Assembly (NCBI RefSeq): GCF_002532075.1
Contig: NZ_LYXE01000078.1
Location: forward strand, 16,695-80,694
DNA from: Candidatus Chloroploca asiatica
GTDB taxonomy: Bacteria; Chloroflexota; Chloroflexia; Chloroflexales; Chloroflexaceae
DNA length: 64,000 nt
Reading direction: 5' to 3'
The position numbers were made by a program, and so were the translations under genes. Positions 7,509-16,353 of the stretch are shown here, one piece after another (the first letter of the stretch is position 1; each line of letters begins with the position of its first letter). The notes beneath the pieces were generated by a model. That model saw only the letters and a program-made list of their open reading frames with translations, had not been told where the DNA came from and searched no databases.

Positions 7509-9464
7509 TCACCGCCCCACGAGCGGCAAATAATGCCGGTTGAGCTGTGAACTGACGATCACGCGCAACGGGATGGTCGCGTTGCCGGCGCTGCTGGTGA
7601 TGCGCAAGGTGCCCGTATGCGTCCCTTCACCCAACGCACTGGGATCCAGCGTCAGCAGCAGATCACTGGTGTAGCCAGTTCCGCTTGCCGGCTGAACGCT
7701 TGCCCACGCAACATCCAGTTCGGTTTGCCAGGTGATTGTGCCTGACCCTGCGTTTCTGAGCGCGATGCTGATGTTTTGCGGCCCTGTGCCCGGGCGTACC
7801 ATGATCGCGATGGCCGCTGGACTATGCTGGAGCACCGGCGGCAATGCTTGGCGCAGATAGACCGGACTCTCGCTCAGACGAATGATGCCCTGACCCTCCT
7901 GGATCGGCAAGGCGACGGCCTGTCCATCGCGGTTGAAGAGACTCGCGTTGGCACCGGGTTGCAAGGGGACGGCGACATCTTCGAGGCCTTCGTTCCGCCA
8001 GATGAGATCGACCGTCTGGCGGTCGGGTGTGGTAAAGCGTAGGTGAAAGCGCGCCACGCTACTCAGCGCATCGGCCTGGTGCTGAAAAGTGTGCAGTGGC
8101 CCAAAGCCCACAAATTGTGGTTCCGGTCCAAGCTGAGCGACGAGGGTGGCATACGCATTCGCCGCCGGTTTGCGGGCGTACCCTTCCCTGACGGTACGCA
8201 AAAGCGCGGCCTGCTGCCAGAAGTTCTGGGCAGCCCCGTCAAATTTGTCTTCCAGTTGGAACCAGTTGAGATGGGTGATGCCCTGCGCCAGCGCGATCCC
8301 GTAGGTGCGCACCAGATAGTTTGCCTGCTGATCCTCGCTTTTACCCACCAGCGCACTCAGGTCGCCCCGTGCGTTACAGTCACGACAGCTATGCAGCGGT
8401 GCGCGTGATGCGGTTGGGCCAAAATAGAGGTGTTGAGCCTCAGGGTTGCTGGCAGTTCGGTTGCGTGCGGCACCCCCGATGAGGCAGCCAGGATCGGCAG
8501 CCGTACAGGTCGACCAGCCGACCTCGCTGATCCAGATTGGGCGCACTGGCCCGCCGCGCCGCGCGGTCTGCTCGTTGAGCCAGTTGCGACTGGTGGTCAG
8601 GCGGCCCCACATGGTGACACTGCCAAAAATCCCTGCCCCATCCGGTGCAGCCGTGGGCATATACGGGTGGATCGCCAGCGCATCAAAATTGAACCAGATT
8701 GACGGGCGGGCTGCCAGTGCATCGTTCATGAAACTCAACCCATCACGATGCCCGATGCCGTCGTTCCAGCCTCCATCAAAAACATAGAGCCCGCCGGTTG
8801 CGACGATGGCGGTTGGATCGGCGGCTTTGGCGGTCAGGTAGCCCGTCTCGAGGAGGGCCGCATATTCGGCTGGCGAGCCCGGCCAGGTCTCCCAGGCATT
8901 CGGTTCATTCCAGATTTGCCAGACCGCAATGCGTGGTGAACCAGGCGCATCGTTGATCCCGTCGCCATCGTAGCGCTCAACTACAGTTGCGACATAGTCG
9001 GCAAAATCTTGCGTACTGGCCGGCGGGCACCAGTAGGCTTCGGCAAAAACACCTGCCGATGCGTACTGGGTGCGGCGTGGCTCGCAATCGGCGATGCGCG
9101 CCCACTGGGGTGTGGTCAAGAGCATGCCGACAATGCCATAGCCGGCCTCGGCCATCTCCAGGATGCGTCGATCCATCAAGGCCCAATCCCACTCGCCTTT
9201 GCCGGCCCGCTCAAGATTGGCCCAACTCAGTTCCTCGCGGCCCCAGGCCACACCAAGCTGCCGCCCCTCGGCGACGAGCGTAGCAATACCCGCATCGCCG
9301 TCATTCCAGAAGCGCTCAAGACCCGTAAAGTAGGTGTTCATCCCAAACATCGTCAACCGCTCAGCCTGCCTTGTCGCCAATCCAGGATCGGGTTCGGCAT
9401 GACTCGACGGCACGGTTGTGACGAGGATGCTGATAAGCACGAGTAGCAGGATTACTCTTTTCAT
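7509..9464 (-). CDS. Secreted clan GH-A glycoside hydrolase with BACON-like C-terminal domain
   Basis: The ATG at 9464 opens a clean signal peptide (MKRVILLLVLISILVTTVPS). The (beta/alpha)8 catalytic part carries the two glutamates of clan GH-A: the acid/base in WQIWNEPNAW and the nucleophile candidate in WISEVGWST. This resembles GH5/GH39-type enzymes; the exact family and sugar cannot be fixed by eye. After about residue 480 come a beta domain and a BACON-like domain (WASVQPASGTGYTSDLLLTL). The protein ends in RHYLPLVGR. The -10 box at 9472-9477 leaves only 7 bases before the ATG, so the mRNA may be leaderless. Confidence 0.82.
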   Translation of the reverse strand: MKRVILLLVLISILVTTVPSSHAEPDPGLATRQAERLTMFGMNTYFTGLERFWNDGDAGIATLVAEGRQLGVAWGREELSWANLERAGKGEWDWALMDRRILEMAEAGYGIVGMLLTTPQWARIADCEPRRTQYASAGVFAEAYWCPPASTQDFADYVATVVERYDGDGINDAPGSPRIAVWQIWNEPNAWETWPGSPAEYAALLETGYLTAKAADPTAIVATGGLYVFDGGWNDGIGHRDGLSFMNDALAARPSIWFNFDALAIHPYMPTAAPDGAGIFGSVTMWGRLTTSRNWLNEQTARRGGPVRPIWISEVGWSTCTAADPGCLIGGAARNRTASNPEAQHLYFGPTASRAPLHSCRDCNARGDLSALVGKSEDQQANYLVRTYGIALAQGITHLNWFQLEDKFDGAAQNFWQQAALLRTVREGYARKPAANAYATLVAQLGPEPQFVGFGPLHTFQHQADALSSVARFHLRFTTPDRQTVDLIWRNEGLEDVAVPLQPGANASLFNRDGQAVALPIQEGQGIIRLSESPVYLRQALPPVLQHSPAAIAIMVRPGTGPQNISIALRNAGSGTITWQTELDVAWASVQPASGTGYTSDLLLTLDPSALGEGTHTGTLRITSSAGNATIPLRVIVSSQLNRHYLPLVGR

Positions 9465-9470
9465 ATACGG

Positions 9471-9480
9471 TATAATACCA
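9471..9480. promoter_or_regulatory. Overlapping divergent -10 elements
   Basis: GGTATAATACC is a near-palindrome: the plus strand reads TATAAT (9471-9476) and the minus strand TGGTATTAT (9480-9472, extended -10). The plus -10 serves the aminotransferase at 9509 and the minus one the glycosidase at 9464. No clear -35 box is visible in either direction. Confidence 0.55.
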
Positions 9481-9508
9481 TTCAACATGCATTGTGGAGA
9501 AGAAGCCT

Positions 9509-10642
9509 ATGGTGAGCGCAGTGGTACCTTTTGGTGATCTGAAACGTCAGTACGAGGCAATGCGTCCTGAACTTGATGCGGCGATTGCGCGCACGCTCGC
9601 GAGTGGATGGTACATCCTGGGCGAGGAGGTTGCCGCGTTCGAGGCTGAGTTTGCGGCCTATTCCGGGGCGAGCCATTGTGTTGGCGTTGCCAGTGGGGCC
9701 GAGGCACTCTATCTCGCCCTTGCTGCGCTCGGCATTGGTCCCGGTGATGAGGTCATTACGGTCGCCAATGCGTGCATGTATCAGGTTGCGGCTATCCTGC
9801 AGGTCGGGGCGCTTCCGGTACTGGTCGAGGTTGACCCTGTGACCCAGAATATGTCGCCGACGGCCTTCGAGTCGGCTATTACGCTGGCGACCCGTGCGGT
9901 CATCCCGGTGCATCTCTTTGGGCGCATGGCTGATATGCCTGCCATCATGGACATTGCAACCAGCCACGATCTGGTAGTGGTAGAGGATGCCGCCCAGGCG
10001 CACGGCGCTTTTCTCCTTGATGACCAGGGCCAACCGCGGCGCGCTGGGGCCTGGGGCCATCTCGCCTGTTTTAGCTTCTATCCAAGCAAGAATCTTGGGG
10101 CCATCGGCGACGGCGGGGCGCTGACTACCGATGATCGCCTGCTCGCCGAGGCGCTGCGGCGCCTGCGGATGTATGGCTGGGGCAAGAAGTATGAGACCGT
10201 TGAAGCTGGCGGGCGCAATTCGCGCCTCGATGAGTTGCAAGCCGCGATCCTCCGGGTCAAGCTGCGCTATCTTGAGCAGGGCAATCAGGCGCGCCGCGAA
10301 CGCGCCGCCTGGTATCGCCAGTTGCTCGCCGATCTCCCGCTGGCGTTGCCAGTTGATGACCCCGGCATGGTCTATCACCTCTTTGTGATCACGCTGCCCG
10401 ATCACGCCGCTCGTGAGCGCCTCCGTCAGACGTTGCTCGCCGCCGGGATTGGCTGCGATGTCCACTATCCTCTCCCCGCGCATCTTCACCCCGCCTATGC
10501 CGAACTCTATGCTGGCACCGTGAGCTTGCCAGTGACCGAGGATCTCGCTGGACGCATTCTTTCGCTGCCGATGTTCCCCGAGTTAACCCGCGCCGAGATC
10601 GAGCAGGTCTGCGCAGTGGTGCGTGAAGGAGTTGCCCAATGA
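9509..10642 (+). CDS. DegT/DnrJ/EryC1/StrS-family PLP-dependent sugar aminotransferase
   Basis: GGAGAAGAAG sits before the ATG at 9509; an in-frame GTG at 9494 overlaps that site and is rejected. The 377 residues show the fold-I hallmarks: GVASGAEALYLAL near residue 60, VVEDAAQAHGA with the PLP-contacting Asp, and CFSFYPSKNLGAIGDGG with the Schiff-base lysine at about 194. Such enzymes aminate keto-sugar nucleotides for glycans. The stop overlaps the next start (ATGA), so it is co-translated with the SDR gene, which suggests a nucleotide-sugar pathway for surface polysaccharide. Confidence 0.9.
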   Translation: MVSAVVPFGDLKRQYEAMRPELDAAIARTLASGWYILGEEVAAFEAEFAAYSGASHCVGVASGAEALYLALAALGIGPGDEVITVANACMYQVAAILQVGALPVLVEVDPVTQNMSPTAFESAITLATRAVIPVHLFGRMADMPAIMDIATSHDLVVVEDAAQAHGAFLLDDQGQPRRAGAWGHLACFSFYPSKNLGAIGDGGALTTDDRLLAEALRRLRMYGWGKKYETVEAGGRNSRLDELQAAILRVKLRYLEQGNQARRERAAWYRQLLADLPLALPVDDPGMVYHLFVITLPDHAARERLRQTLLAAGIGCDVHYPLPAHLHPAYAELYAGTVSLPVTEDLAGRILSLPMFPELTRAEIEQVCAVVREGVAQ

Positions 10643-11643
10643 ATGCGCTCTCTGCCTATGCCGATAGTTTCAACGGGGCCCGCGTCTTGATTACCGGTGG
10701 GATTGGTTTCATTGGCTCAAATCTGGCCTTCCGCCTCGTTGAACTCGGGGCGACGGTGACGCTCGTCGATTCGCTCATTCCCGAGTATGGTGGCAATCTC
10801 CATAATCTTCAGGGTCTCGAAGATCAGGTCAGGGTCAATTTCTCTGATGTGCGCGATGAGCATTCGATGAACTATCTTGTCCAGGGTCAGGATTATCTCT
10901 TCAATCTGGCTGGACAGACGAGCCATATGGATTCGATGCGTGATCCGTATACCGATCTTGAAATCAATGCACGTTCGCAGCTTTCGATTTTGGAAAGTTG
11001 CCGCAAGCATAATCAAGCCATTCGCGTTGTCTATGCCTCAACCCGGCAGATCTACGGTAAGCCTGATTATCTGCCCGTTGATGAGCGCCACCCCTTGCAC
11101 CCAGTTGATGTCAATGGCATCAATAAAATGGCTGGCGAGTGGTATCATATTCTTTACAATAATGTCTATGGAATTCGCAGTTGTGCCTTGCGGCTCACCA
11201 ATACCTATGGCCCAAGGATGCGGGTGAAAGATGCCCGTCAGACCTTTCTTGGCATCTGGATCAAGCAATTGATCGAAGGACAGACGATCCAGGTCTGGGG
11301 TGATGGTTTGCAGATCCGCGATTTCACCTATGTTGATGATTGTGTCGAGGCACTCTTGCTCGCGGGGGCGAGTCCCAATGCCCATGGGCAGATCTTCAAC
11401 CTGGGCAGCGACGAAACGATCAACCTGCGTGATCTCGCGGCACTAATGGTCGAAATCTATGGGGAAGGTCAGTACGAGATCATTCCCTTCCCGAGCGACC
11501 GCAAGCCGATTGACATTGGCGACTACTACGGCGACTATCGCCTCATCCGCGGGCGCCTCGGCTGGATGCCGCGCGTCGCCCTCCGCGAGGGCCTTGCCCG
11601 TTGTCTCGCCTTCTACCGCGAGCACCGCGCTTATTATTGGTAA
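10639..11643 (+). CDS. NAD-dependent epimerase/dehydratase (extended SDR), atypical active site
   Basis: The Rossmann motif TGGIGFIG lies at about residues 19-26. NLAGQTSHMDS and STRQIYG follow, then LRLTNTYGPRM and DFTYVDDCVEAL. The overall plan is that of UDP-glucose epimerase or dTDP-glucose dehydratase. The usual YxxxK catalytic pair is altered: the region reads VDVNGINKMAGE, so the lysine is kept but the Tyr position holds Asn. The STRQ segment keeps a candidate Ser/Thr. The enzyme may use another residue or carry out a different reaction. The gene overlaps the aminotransferase by 4 bp and likely acts on the same sugar. Confidence 0.85.
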   Translation: MNALSAYADSFNGARVLITGGIGFIGSNLAFRLVELGATVTLVDSLIPEYGGNLHNLQGLEDQVRVNFSDVRDEHSMNYLVQGQDYLFNLAGQTSHMDSMRDPYTDLEINARSQLSILESCRKHNQAIRVVYASTRQIYGKPDYLPVDERHPLHPVDVNGINKMAGEWYHILYNNVYGIRSCALRLTNTYGPRMRVKDARQTFLGIWIKQLIEGQTIQVWGDGLQIRDFTYVDDCVEALLLAGASPNAHGQIFNLGSDETINLRDLAALMVEIYGEGQYEIIPFPSDRKPIDIGDYYGDYRLIRGRLGWMPRVALREGLARCLAFYREHRAYYW

Positions 11644-11662
11644 AGCATGGTTCAAACGCATT

Positions 11663-14600
11663 TCATCTTTCATCTTTCCTACGGTAGATCTGAAACTCCC
11701 CCTGGCTATACACGAGTTCAAAGTGCTTGGCAAAGAGTTGCTCGCCTTGCGTGCCATGGAATTCACGTTCAAGCGGGCTCATATAGATGTAGCTTATATT
11801 GTGTTTATGCAGCAGTTCGAGCGCTGTTTCGAGCGTTGTCGCCTGGTAGATCGCTGGTACGTCACGCTGCCGTTCGTCCATCACCGCTATCTGCTCGGCA
11901 AGGCCACTGCGCCAGAGCCGCTCGTGACCAACAAGCCACCCTAGCACGCTTTGCACGCCACTGAACGCCGAGGCTCGGTTCAGCCGTTCGTATTCGCAGT
12001 TGCAGAACCCGTTGACCATCCGTTCCTCGAGACCAACGTTGGCCTCGAGCCAGCGGATGGCACCTAGTTCGTCGGGGGCGGTCTTCGCCAGAAAGGCCAT
12101 CCCGTCAAAGGTACGCTCGCCCGGTAGTGCCGGTTCAGTCCAGCGGGCTAGGCCAATTGGGTAGATCGATGCACCGGCGAGCAAGATGATCAGCGGGAGC
12201 ATCCACGCTAGGTGGGTGCTTTGCCTGAGCCATGTTTGCCACACGGGCGGGCTCGTCTTCGCTTGATCATGCACCTGCTTTCGCTCAAGCCCTATCTGCG
12301 CGGTCAGCCACCAGACGGCATAGGCGGCGACGATGCCCCAGATCAGCCAAACTTGATAGTAAAATTTAAAGATCATATTCTGACGGCTCATGATGGTCTG
12401 AAGATGATCTTCAATATAGATCACTTCGGGCACAAAGAGCGCGACGCCCCCGACTGCCGCCGCCCAATATGCCACGCTCAACCCGGCACTCTGGGCCTGC
12501 CAGGCTCGTAAGGCGAGTAGTACGATCAGGGGGAGCAGGAAGAGCAGGGGGAAACCGATGACCAAGCCGACCACCAGCGTGATCACGCCACCCCAGATCA
12601 CGCTCCGCACAAGCCAGTCCGGGACATACGTGGGCCTGGCTTGCCCCAGATGATCGCCTTGATCATGCGGAGAGCGAGCCTCGGTCTCACCAGGACCACG
12701 CAGGGCAGCAGCAAGAATCGGCACGAGAAAGAGCCCGAACATCACCAGGAAGCCGAGCAGCCGCGACCGATGCTGTGACCAGGCCAGCATGGTTGCCAGC
12801 CGTCCAATGATGGGGAGCTCGGCGAAGCTTTCGTCCAGAACCGAACCGGCTGGCGCGGTAAAGGTGAGCAGAAACGGCACCACAGTAACAAGCACGGCGA
12901 GCCCAAAACAGCCAAGGGCCACCACCAAGCGTTGCCAACGCCGGGTCTCTCCCCCACGCCACACACCTAGCCCTAGCGCCCCAACACTGAGCAGCGCGTA
13001 GGTTGGGGCATCCCACGAGTTGATGCAGTAGAGCGCACTTACCACGCTTCCCGCGACCGCCGCTGTGAGCGGTTGCGCACCACCTGCGACCAGCGCCAGC
13101 GCCAACCCGAGTCCCAGCAGCGCAATCGGGAGCGCCAGGGTGTGCGGGTGCAGATCGCCAAGATAAAAGGTAAATGCGGGGAATTCGGTAATTGCCTGTC
13201 GCCGCTCAACGCCGCCTTCGGCCAGCGGCATCTCATCGAAGATTACCCGCGAAGGCCGAAACCAATCGAACGAAGGCCACGGATCGACCGTCAGTTCACT
13301 CCGCGCTGGTTCTTCCCAGCCACGCACTGTAGGCCGACTGAGCGTGATGGTCGCGGCCCCGGCCAGACGTTGCTGCAATGCTTCGCCAAGCTGATCGATA
13401 TCGAGTACCCACCAGCTCTGCGTGCCAACCGCGAGCTGAATCGCCGACGCCTGGCTGCCAAGCGGAATGACAAAGATCAGCGCGAGCAAGCCAACGGCAA
13501 GGGCTTCTACCTGACGCACTGGCCGCGTTGCCATATGCGTTAGCCGCACCAGCGCGATGGCAAGATAGGCAACCCCGACGACAATCAGCGCGACAACGAC
13601 CGCAAAGCCAAGATTGAACGCATATGCGCCTGGTGTGCCCGTGAGCAGTGCCAGCGCTCCGATCGCGACATAGCCAAGGTAGTAGTAGTTGAACGGATAT
13701 CCGGCAAACCAGGGTGAGGCCGGAGGAATCTGATCATACCGCAAGAGCGCATTGATGATCATGACCTCCATTGGTTTTTCGGTTCCCGTCAGGGCTGGGC
13801 CAACTGACCCATGCCAGCGAAACATGCATCCGGCAAAGAGGCCGACCAGCAAGAGCAATTCCCAGCCGACGATGGCCCGCCAGTTGAGGCGCGGCCAGTC
13901 AAGCCCCCGGCGATGGGCGATGATCCACGCGCCGATGCCAACCAGGGCCACCACCAGCAGCGCACCAATCACCAGCGGAACCTCGAATGGCGCAAGACCA
14001 GCGATGGCACCAACCCAGGCAACCAGGGTGACGAGCAAGAGACCAAGGATCTTGGCAAGCGGATACCCGGCGAGCGGCAGTGAGCGCAAGGCGAGCATCG
14101 TTATGGGAAGCCCGGTCAACCCGATCAGTTGAAGTGCTAGCCACCAGCGCAACACCAGCGGATCAACGAAGGCGTGCAGATCGCGCAAGAAAGATCCCGT
14201 CAATTCGGGACGCAGCGCCCACACGAAGACCAGCGCAACTCCGGCTGCGCTGGCGATCGTCACCGCCCGCGTCAGCCCCAACCCTGCAAGCCCCAGAGCC
14301 AGCAGCACTGGCAGGATGCTCAGGGTAAGCCACGCAAACCCTGGCGGCAACCGAGGCCCGGCCTCAAATGGCCGCACGACAACCTCAAAGAGTGCCAACC
14401 CAATCTGCCGACCCTCGACCACTGCTGGTGGCTCGGCGCGCAGATGTATGTCAATCCACCCCAAGCTGTCGGCAGGCAATGGCGCGAGCAAAGCATAGTA
14501 ACGCAACTGAGGTTCAGGCTCATCAGAGACAAGCCGAGCCAATGTCGTCTCGCCAACCCCGATGGCGACTGTTGCCCCTGGTGCAAGCGCACCGTGGAGC

Positions 14601-14824
14601 CGAAGCAAACTACGTTCGGTATGCACCGGCAGACTCAACCGCGCCTCGGGGCCACTCCAACGATACGCGCCAGTCGCATTGCGTTCAACCGGCTCGAAGC
14701 CCGTCAACTGATCAAAGCTAGGCAGTGACGCAGGGCGCACAACCGTACCACCCTGATACTGCCACAGCAGCAGCGCCGCCAGCGGTGGCACGAGCAAGAG
14801 CAAGAGAACCTTCCATGTACGCAT
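11663..14824 (-). CDS. DUF2298 ('Chlor_Arch_YYY') giant polytopic membrane protein
   Basis: The 1053 residues contain many hydrophobic segments. FPFNYYYLGYVAIGAL carries the tri-tyrosine motif that names this family, known mainly from Chloroflexota and archaea. WDIDQLGEAL, FYLGDLHPHTLALP and CINSWDAPTYALL are further conserved-looking segments; the D-L-H-P-H pattern suggests a glycosyltransferase-C-like catalytic site, which is inference. The C-terminal roughly 130 residues are soluble (AIRWLEANVG..., ending FQIYRRKDER) and probably extracytoplasmic. It converges with the SDR gene, and the sugar-gene neighbours fit a role in glycan transfer. No biochemical function is established to my knowledge. 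Confidence 0.85.
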   Translation of the reverse strand: MRTWKVLLLLLVPPLAALLLWQYQGGTVVRPASLPSFDQLTGFEPVERNATGAYRWSGPEARLSLPVHTERSLLRLHGALAPGATVAIGVGETTLARLVSDEPEPQLRYYALLAPLPADSLGWIDIHLRAEPPAVVEGRQIGLALFEVVVRPFEAGPRLPPGFAWLTLSILPVLLALGLAGLGLTRAVTIASAAGVALVFVWALRPELTGSFLRDLHAFVDPLVLRWWLALQLIGLTGLPITMLALRSLPLAGYPLAKILGLLLVTLVAWVGAIAGLAPFEVPLVIGALLVVALVGIGAWIIAHRRGLDWPRLNWRAIVGWELLLLVGLFAGCMFRWHGSVGPALTGTEKPMEVMIINALLRYDQIPPASPWFAGYPFNYYYLGYVAIGALALLTGTPGAYAFNLGFAVVVALIVVGVAYLAIALVRLTHMATRPVRQVEALAVGLLALIFVIPLGSQASAIQLAVGTQSWWVLDIDQLGEALQQRLAGAATITLSRPTVRGWEEPARSELTVDPWPSFDWFRPSRVIFDEMPLAEGGVERRQAITEFPAFTFYLGDLHPHTLALPIALLGLGLALALVAGGAQPLTAAVAGSVVSALYCINSWDAPTYALLSVGALGLGVWRGGETRRWQRLVVALGCFGLAVLVTVVPFLLTFTAPAGSVLDESFAELPIIGRLATMLAWSQHRSRLLGFLVMFGLFLVPILAAALRGPGETEARSPHDQGDHLGQARPTYVPDWLVRSVIWGGVITLVVGLVIGFPLLFLLPLIVLLALRAWQAQSAGLSVAYWAAAVGGVALFVPEVIYIEDHLQTIMSRQNMIFKFYYQVWLIWGIVAAYAVWWLTAQIGLERKQVHDQAKTSPPVWQTWLRQSTHLAWMLPLIILLAGASIYPIGLARWTEPALPGERTFDGMAFLAKTAPDELGAIRWLEANVGLEERMVNGFCNCEYERLNRASAFSGVQSVLGWLVGHERLWRSGLAEQIAVMDERQRDVPAIYQATTLETALELLHKHNISYIYMSPLEREFHGTQGEQLFAKHFELVYSQGEFQIYRRKDER

Positions 14825-14878
14825 GCCATGATTCTACCTGATCGCACGTTGCGAGGGAAGACGAAACGAACGCCCCCC

Positions 14879-14911
14879 AGACTTCACAGGTCTTCAAGGC
14901 CTGTGAGGTCT
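14879..14911. repeat. AGACCTCACAGGTCT-type inverted repeat, copy 1
   Basis: AGACTTCACAGGTCT and its inverted partner GGCCTGTGAGGTCT are separated by a few bases. Related copies lie at 21559-21591 and inside 24291-24396. This copy supplies the stop codon and last five residues of the gene at 14894. Confidence 0.65.
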
Positions 14912-15460
14912 GACTCTTGCATACCTGACCTGCACAAAACCATTCGCCGAGACACTGCATCCAAGCAGGTGTAGGCGTTGCTCAGGCCCAGGCTCACCAA
15001 ATAGTCCAATGCCTGCCCCGAGTACGAGCGGGACACGGGTGATCGTTAGCTCATCGATCAGCCCGGCTTCCAAAAAATGCTGGATCGTCTTGCCTCCATC
15101 AATATAAAGATGTTGCTTGCCCTCGGCACCCAGCCGCGCAACAAGCTCTGCCGGTGCCCCATTCATCAGGCGCACCTTGCCCTCTAACTGGGCTGGCACA
15201 GCCAATCGACCACCTGTCAGCACAACCACCGGCACCCCCTCATAGGGCCAGTGCTCAAAGGTGAGCACCTGCTCAAACGTCTTGCGTCCCATCACGATCG
15301 TATCCACCGTAGCAATGAAATCCTCGTAGCGCAATCCTTGCAACTCAGTCGTCGCATACTCAGGCCGCTGCAACCAATCAATGCTCCCATCAGGGCGGGC
15401 AATGAAGCCATCAACACTCGTTGCGATATACACCGAGCATTTCACCGTAGACGCGCTCAT
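14894..15460 (-). CDS. Dihydrofolate-reductase-fold (RibD C-terminal-like) reductase
   Basis: The start at 15460 (or ATG 15463 directly before it) follows GGGGAGAAAG. The 188 residues match the YyaP/RibD-C type: YIATSVDGFIARPDGSIDWL, then TIVMGRKTFEQVL, VVVLTGG, HLYIDGGKTIQHFL and ELTITRVPLVLGAGIGLF. These form an NADPH-binding DHFR-like fold; the substrate is unknown. The last residues (RPHRP and stop) are encoded by the inverted repeat at 14879-14911, so the repeat has replaced the original end of the gene. Confidence 0.85.
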   Translation of the reverse strand: MSASTVKCSVYIATSVDGFIARPDGSIDWLQRPEYATTELQGLRYEDFIATVDTIVMGRKTFEQVLTFEHWPYEGVPVVVLTGGRLAVPAQLEGKVRLMNGAPAELVARLGAEGKQHLYIDGGKTIQHFLEAGLIDELTITRVPLVLGAGIGLFGEPGPEQRLHLLGCSVSANGFVQVRYARVRPHRP

Positions 15461-15539
15461 CATCTTTCTCCCCAGGATCTTCATAACTCCTTCACAATTC
15501 TTCCGTACTATACCTCTTGTCACAGAAAGAATCTCGCTG

Positions 15540-15584
15540 GTGCTGGCGAAAACGGCCAGCTTCGCTGGCCGTTTTCGCCAGCAC
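15540..15584. terminator. Perfect 21-bp hairpin with 3-nt loop
   Basis: GTGCTGGCGAAAACGGCCAGC pairs perfectly with its complement around a TTC loop. It contains an A-run before and a T-run after the GC core, so it could terminate in both directions. It lies just ahead of the gene at 15637. Similar cores occur at 32321 and 33202. Confidence 0.6.
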
Positions 15585-15636
15585 AAACCTATATCATTGC
15601 GCTGGCGCACTGTGCCAGCGCAACAAGGAGAAAGCA

Positions 15637-16143
15637 TTGAAACAGCAAAACTGGCTCGGATGGCTCGCCCTTGGTGTCGCAGGGCTTGCCTTGATGGTTG
15701 CCCTTGGGGGCTTTTTTGGTGGTACCATGATGCGGATGCGTACGATGGCGTATCAGCCGACAGCGCCACAGGCCAGTGCTCTGGTGGTACCCTTAGAAGG
15801 GTCGAGTATGCGCGGCGACCGTGAACGGGGCGGCCCGCCGGCCTTTGTTCTCGAACGGCAGCAGCAGCGCAATGAGGCTATGCGCGAACGGATGGATCGT
15901 GGCGATATGCGGCACATGGAAATGGGGCAAATGGCGCATCCGTCGCGTGATCACGGACGGTTCGGCCTCTTTGGGATGGTTGGCATGTTTTTTGGGTTGG
16001 TCAACGCGCTGAGCAAGCTGGTTGCCCTGGGTTTGCTGGCCTGGCTCTTGCTGCGGCTCTTCCAGCAGCGCAATGCCAATAGTGGTGGTACACCGCCAGC
16101 CCCACCGTTGACGCCCGCCGGGCATGATCCGCGTGTCGAGTAG
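15637..16143 (+). CDS. Small two-helix membrane protein, Met/His-rich middle
   Basis: The frame is open well upstream, but AAGGAG six bases before a TTG at 15637 fixes the likely start, giving 168 residues. A membrane helix at about 7-27 (LGWLALGVAGLALMVALGG) and another at about 115-140 flank a polar part rich in Met, Arg and His (RDRGDMRHMEMGQMAHPS-like). The C terminus is Pro-rich. No known family is recognised. It precedes a response regulator and sensor kinase on the same strand, so it may be regulated with them. Met/His clusters suggest metal contact, but that is speculation. Confidence 0.6.
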   Translation: MKQQNWLGWLALGVAGLALMVALGGFFGGTMMRMRTMAYQPTAPQASALVVPLEGSSMRGDRERGGPPAFVLERQQQRNEAMRERMDRGDMRHMEMGQMAHPSRDHGRFGLFGMVGMFFGLVNALSKLVALGLLAWLLLRLFQQRNANSGGTPPAPPLTPAGHDPRVE

Positions 16144-16144
16144 G

Positions 16145-16300
16145 GGCAAAACTTTTCAAATAAGCTCACGCGAAGGCGCGAAGGCGCGAAGGGTTAAGCT
16201 CACCTACGCAAAAACCTTTGCGCCTTTGCGTCAAAATAGCCGCCTTATTTGCACATTATTGCCGCTCAACGCCCTTTGCGTCTTTGCGTCAAATCATCAG
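16145..16300. repeat. Composite of TTTTCAAATAAG and CGCAAAGGCGC repeats
   Basis: It opens with GGCAAAACTTTTCAAATAAG, similar to the ends of the element at 24291-24396. CGCGAAGGCGCGAAGG and CCTTTGCGCCTTTGCGTC blocks like those at 4161-4227 follow. It fills the gap ahead of the response regulator. Confidence 0.55.
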
Positions 16301-16353
16301 AAAATGTAATTCATACCCTCCTAACGAGCGCACAGGTGTGAAAGTGAACGCCG

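Noticed and set aside
15540..15584. Hairpins considered as attC sites
   Set aside because: The perfect arms lack RYYYAAC/GTTRRRY boxes and unpaired bases; they fit terminators better.
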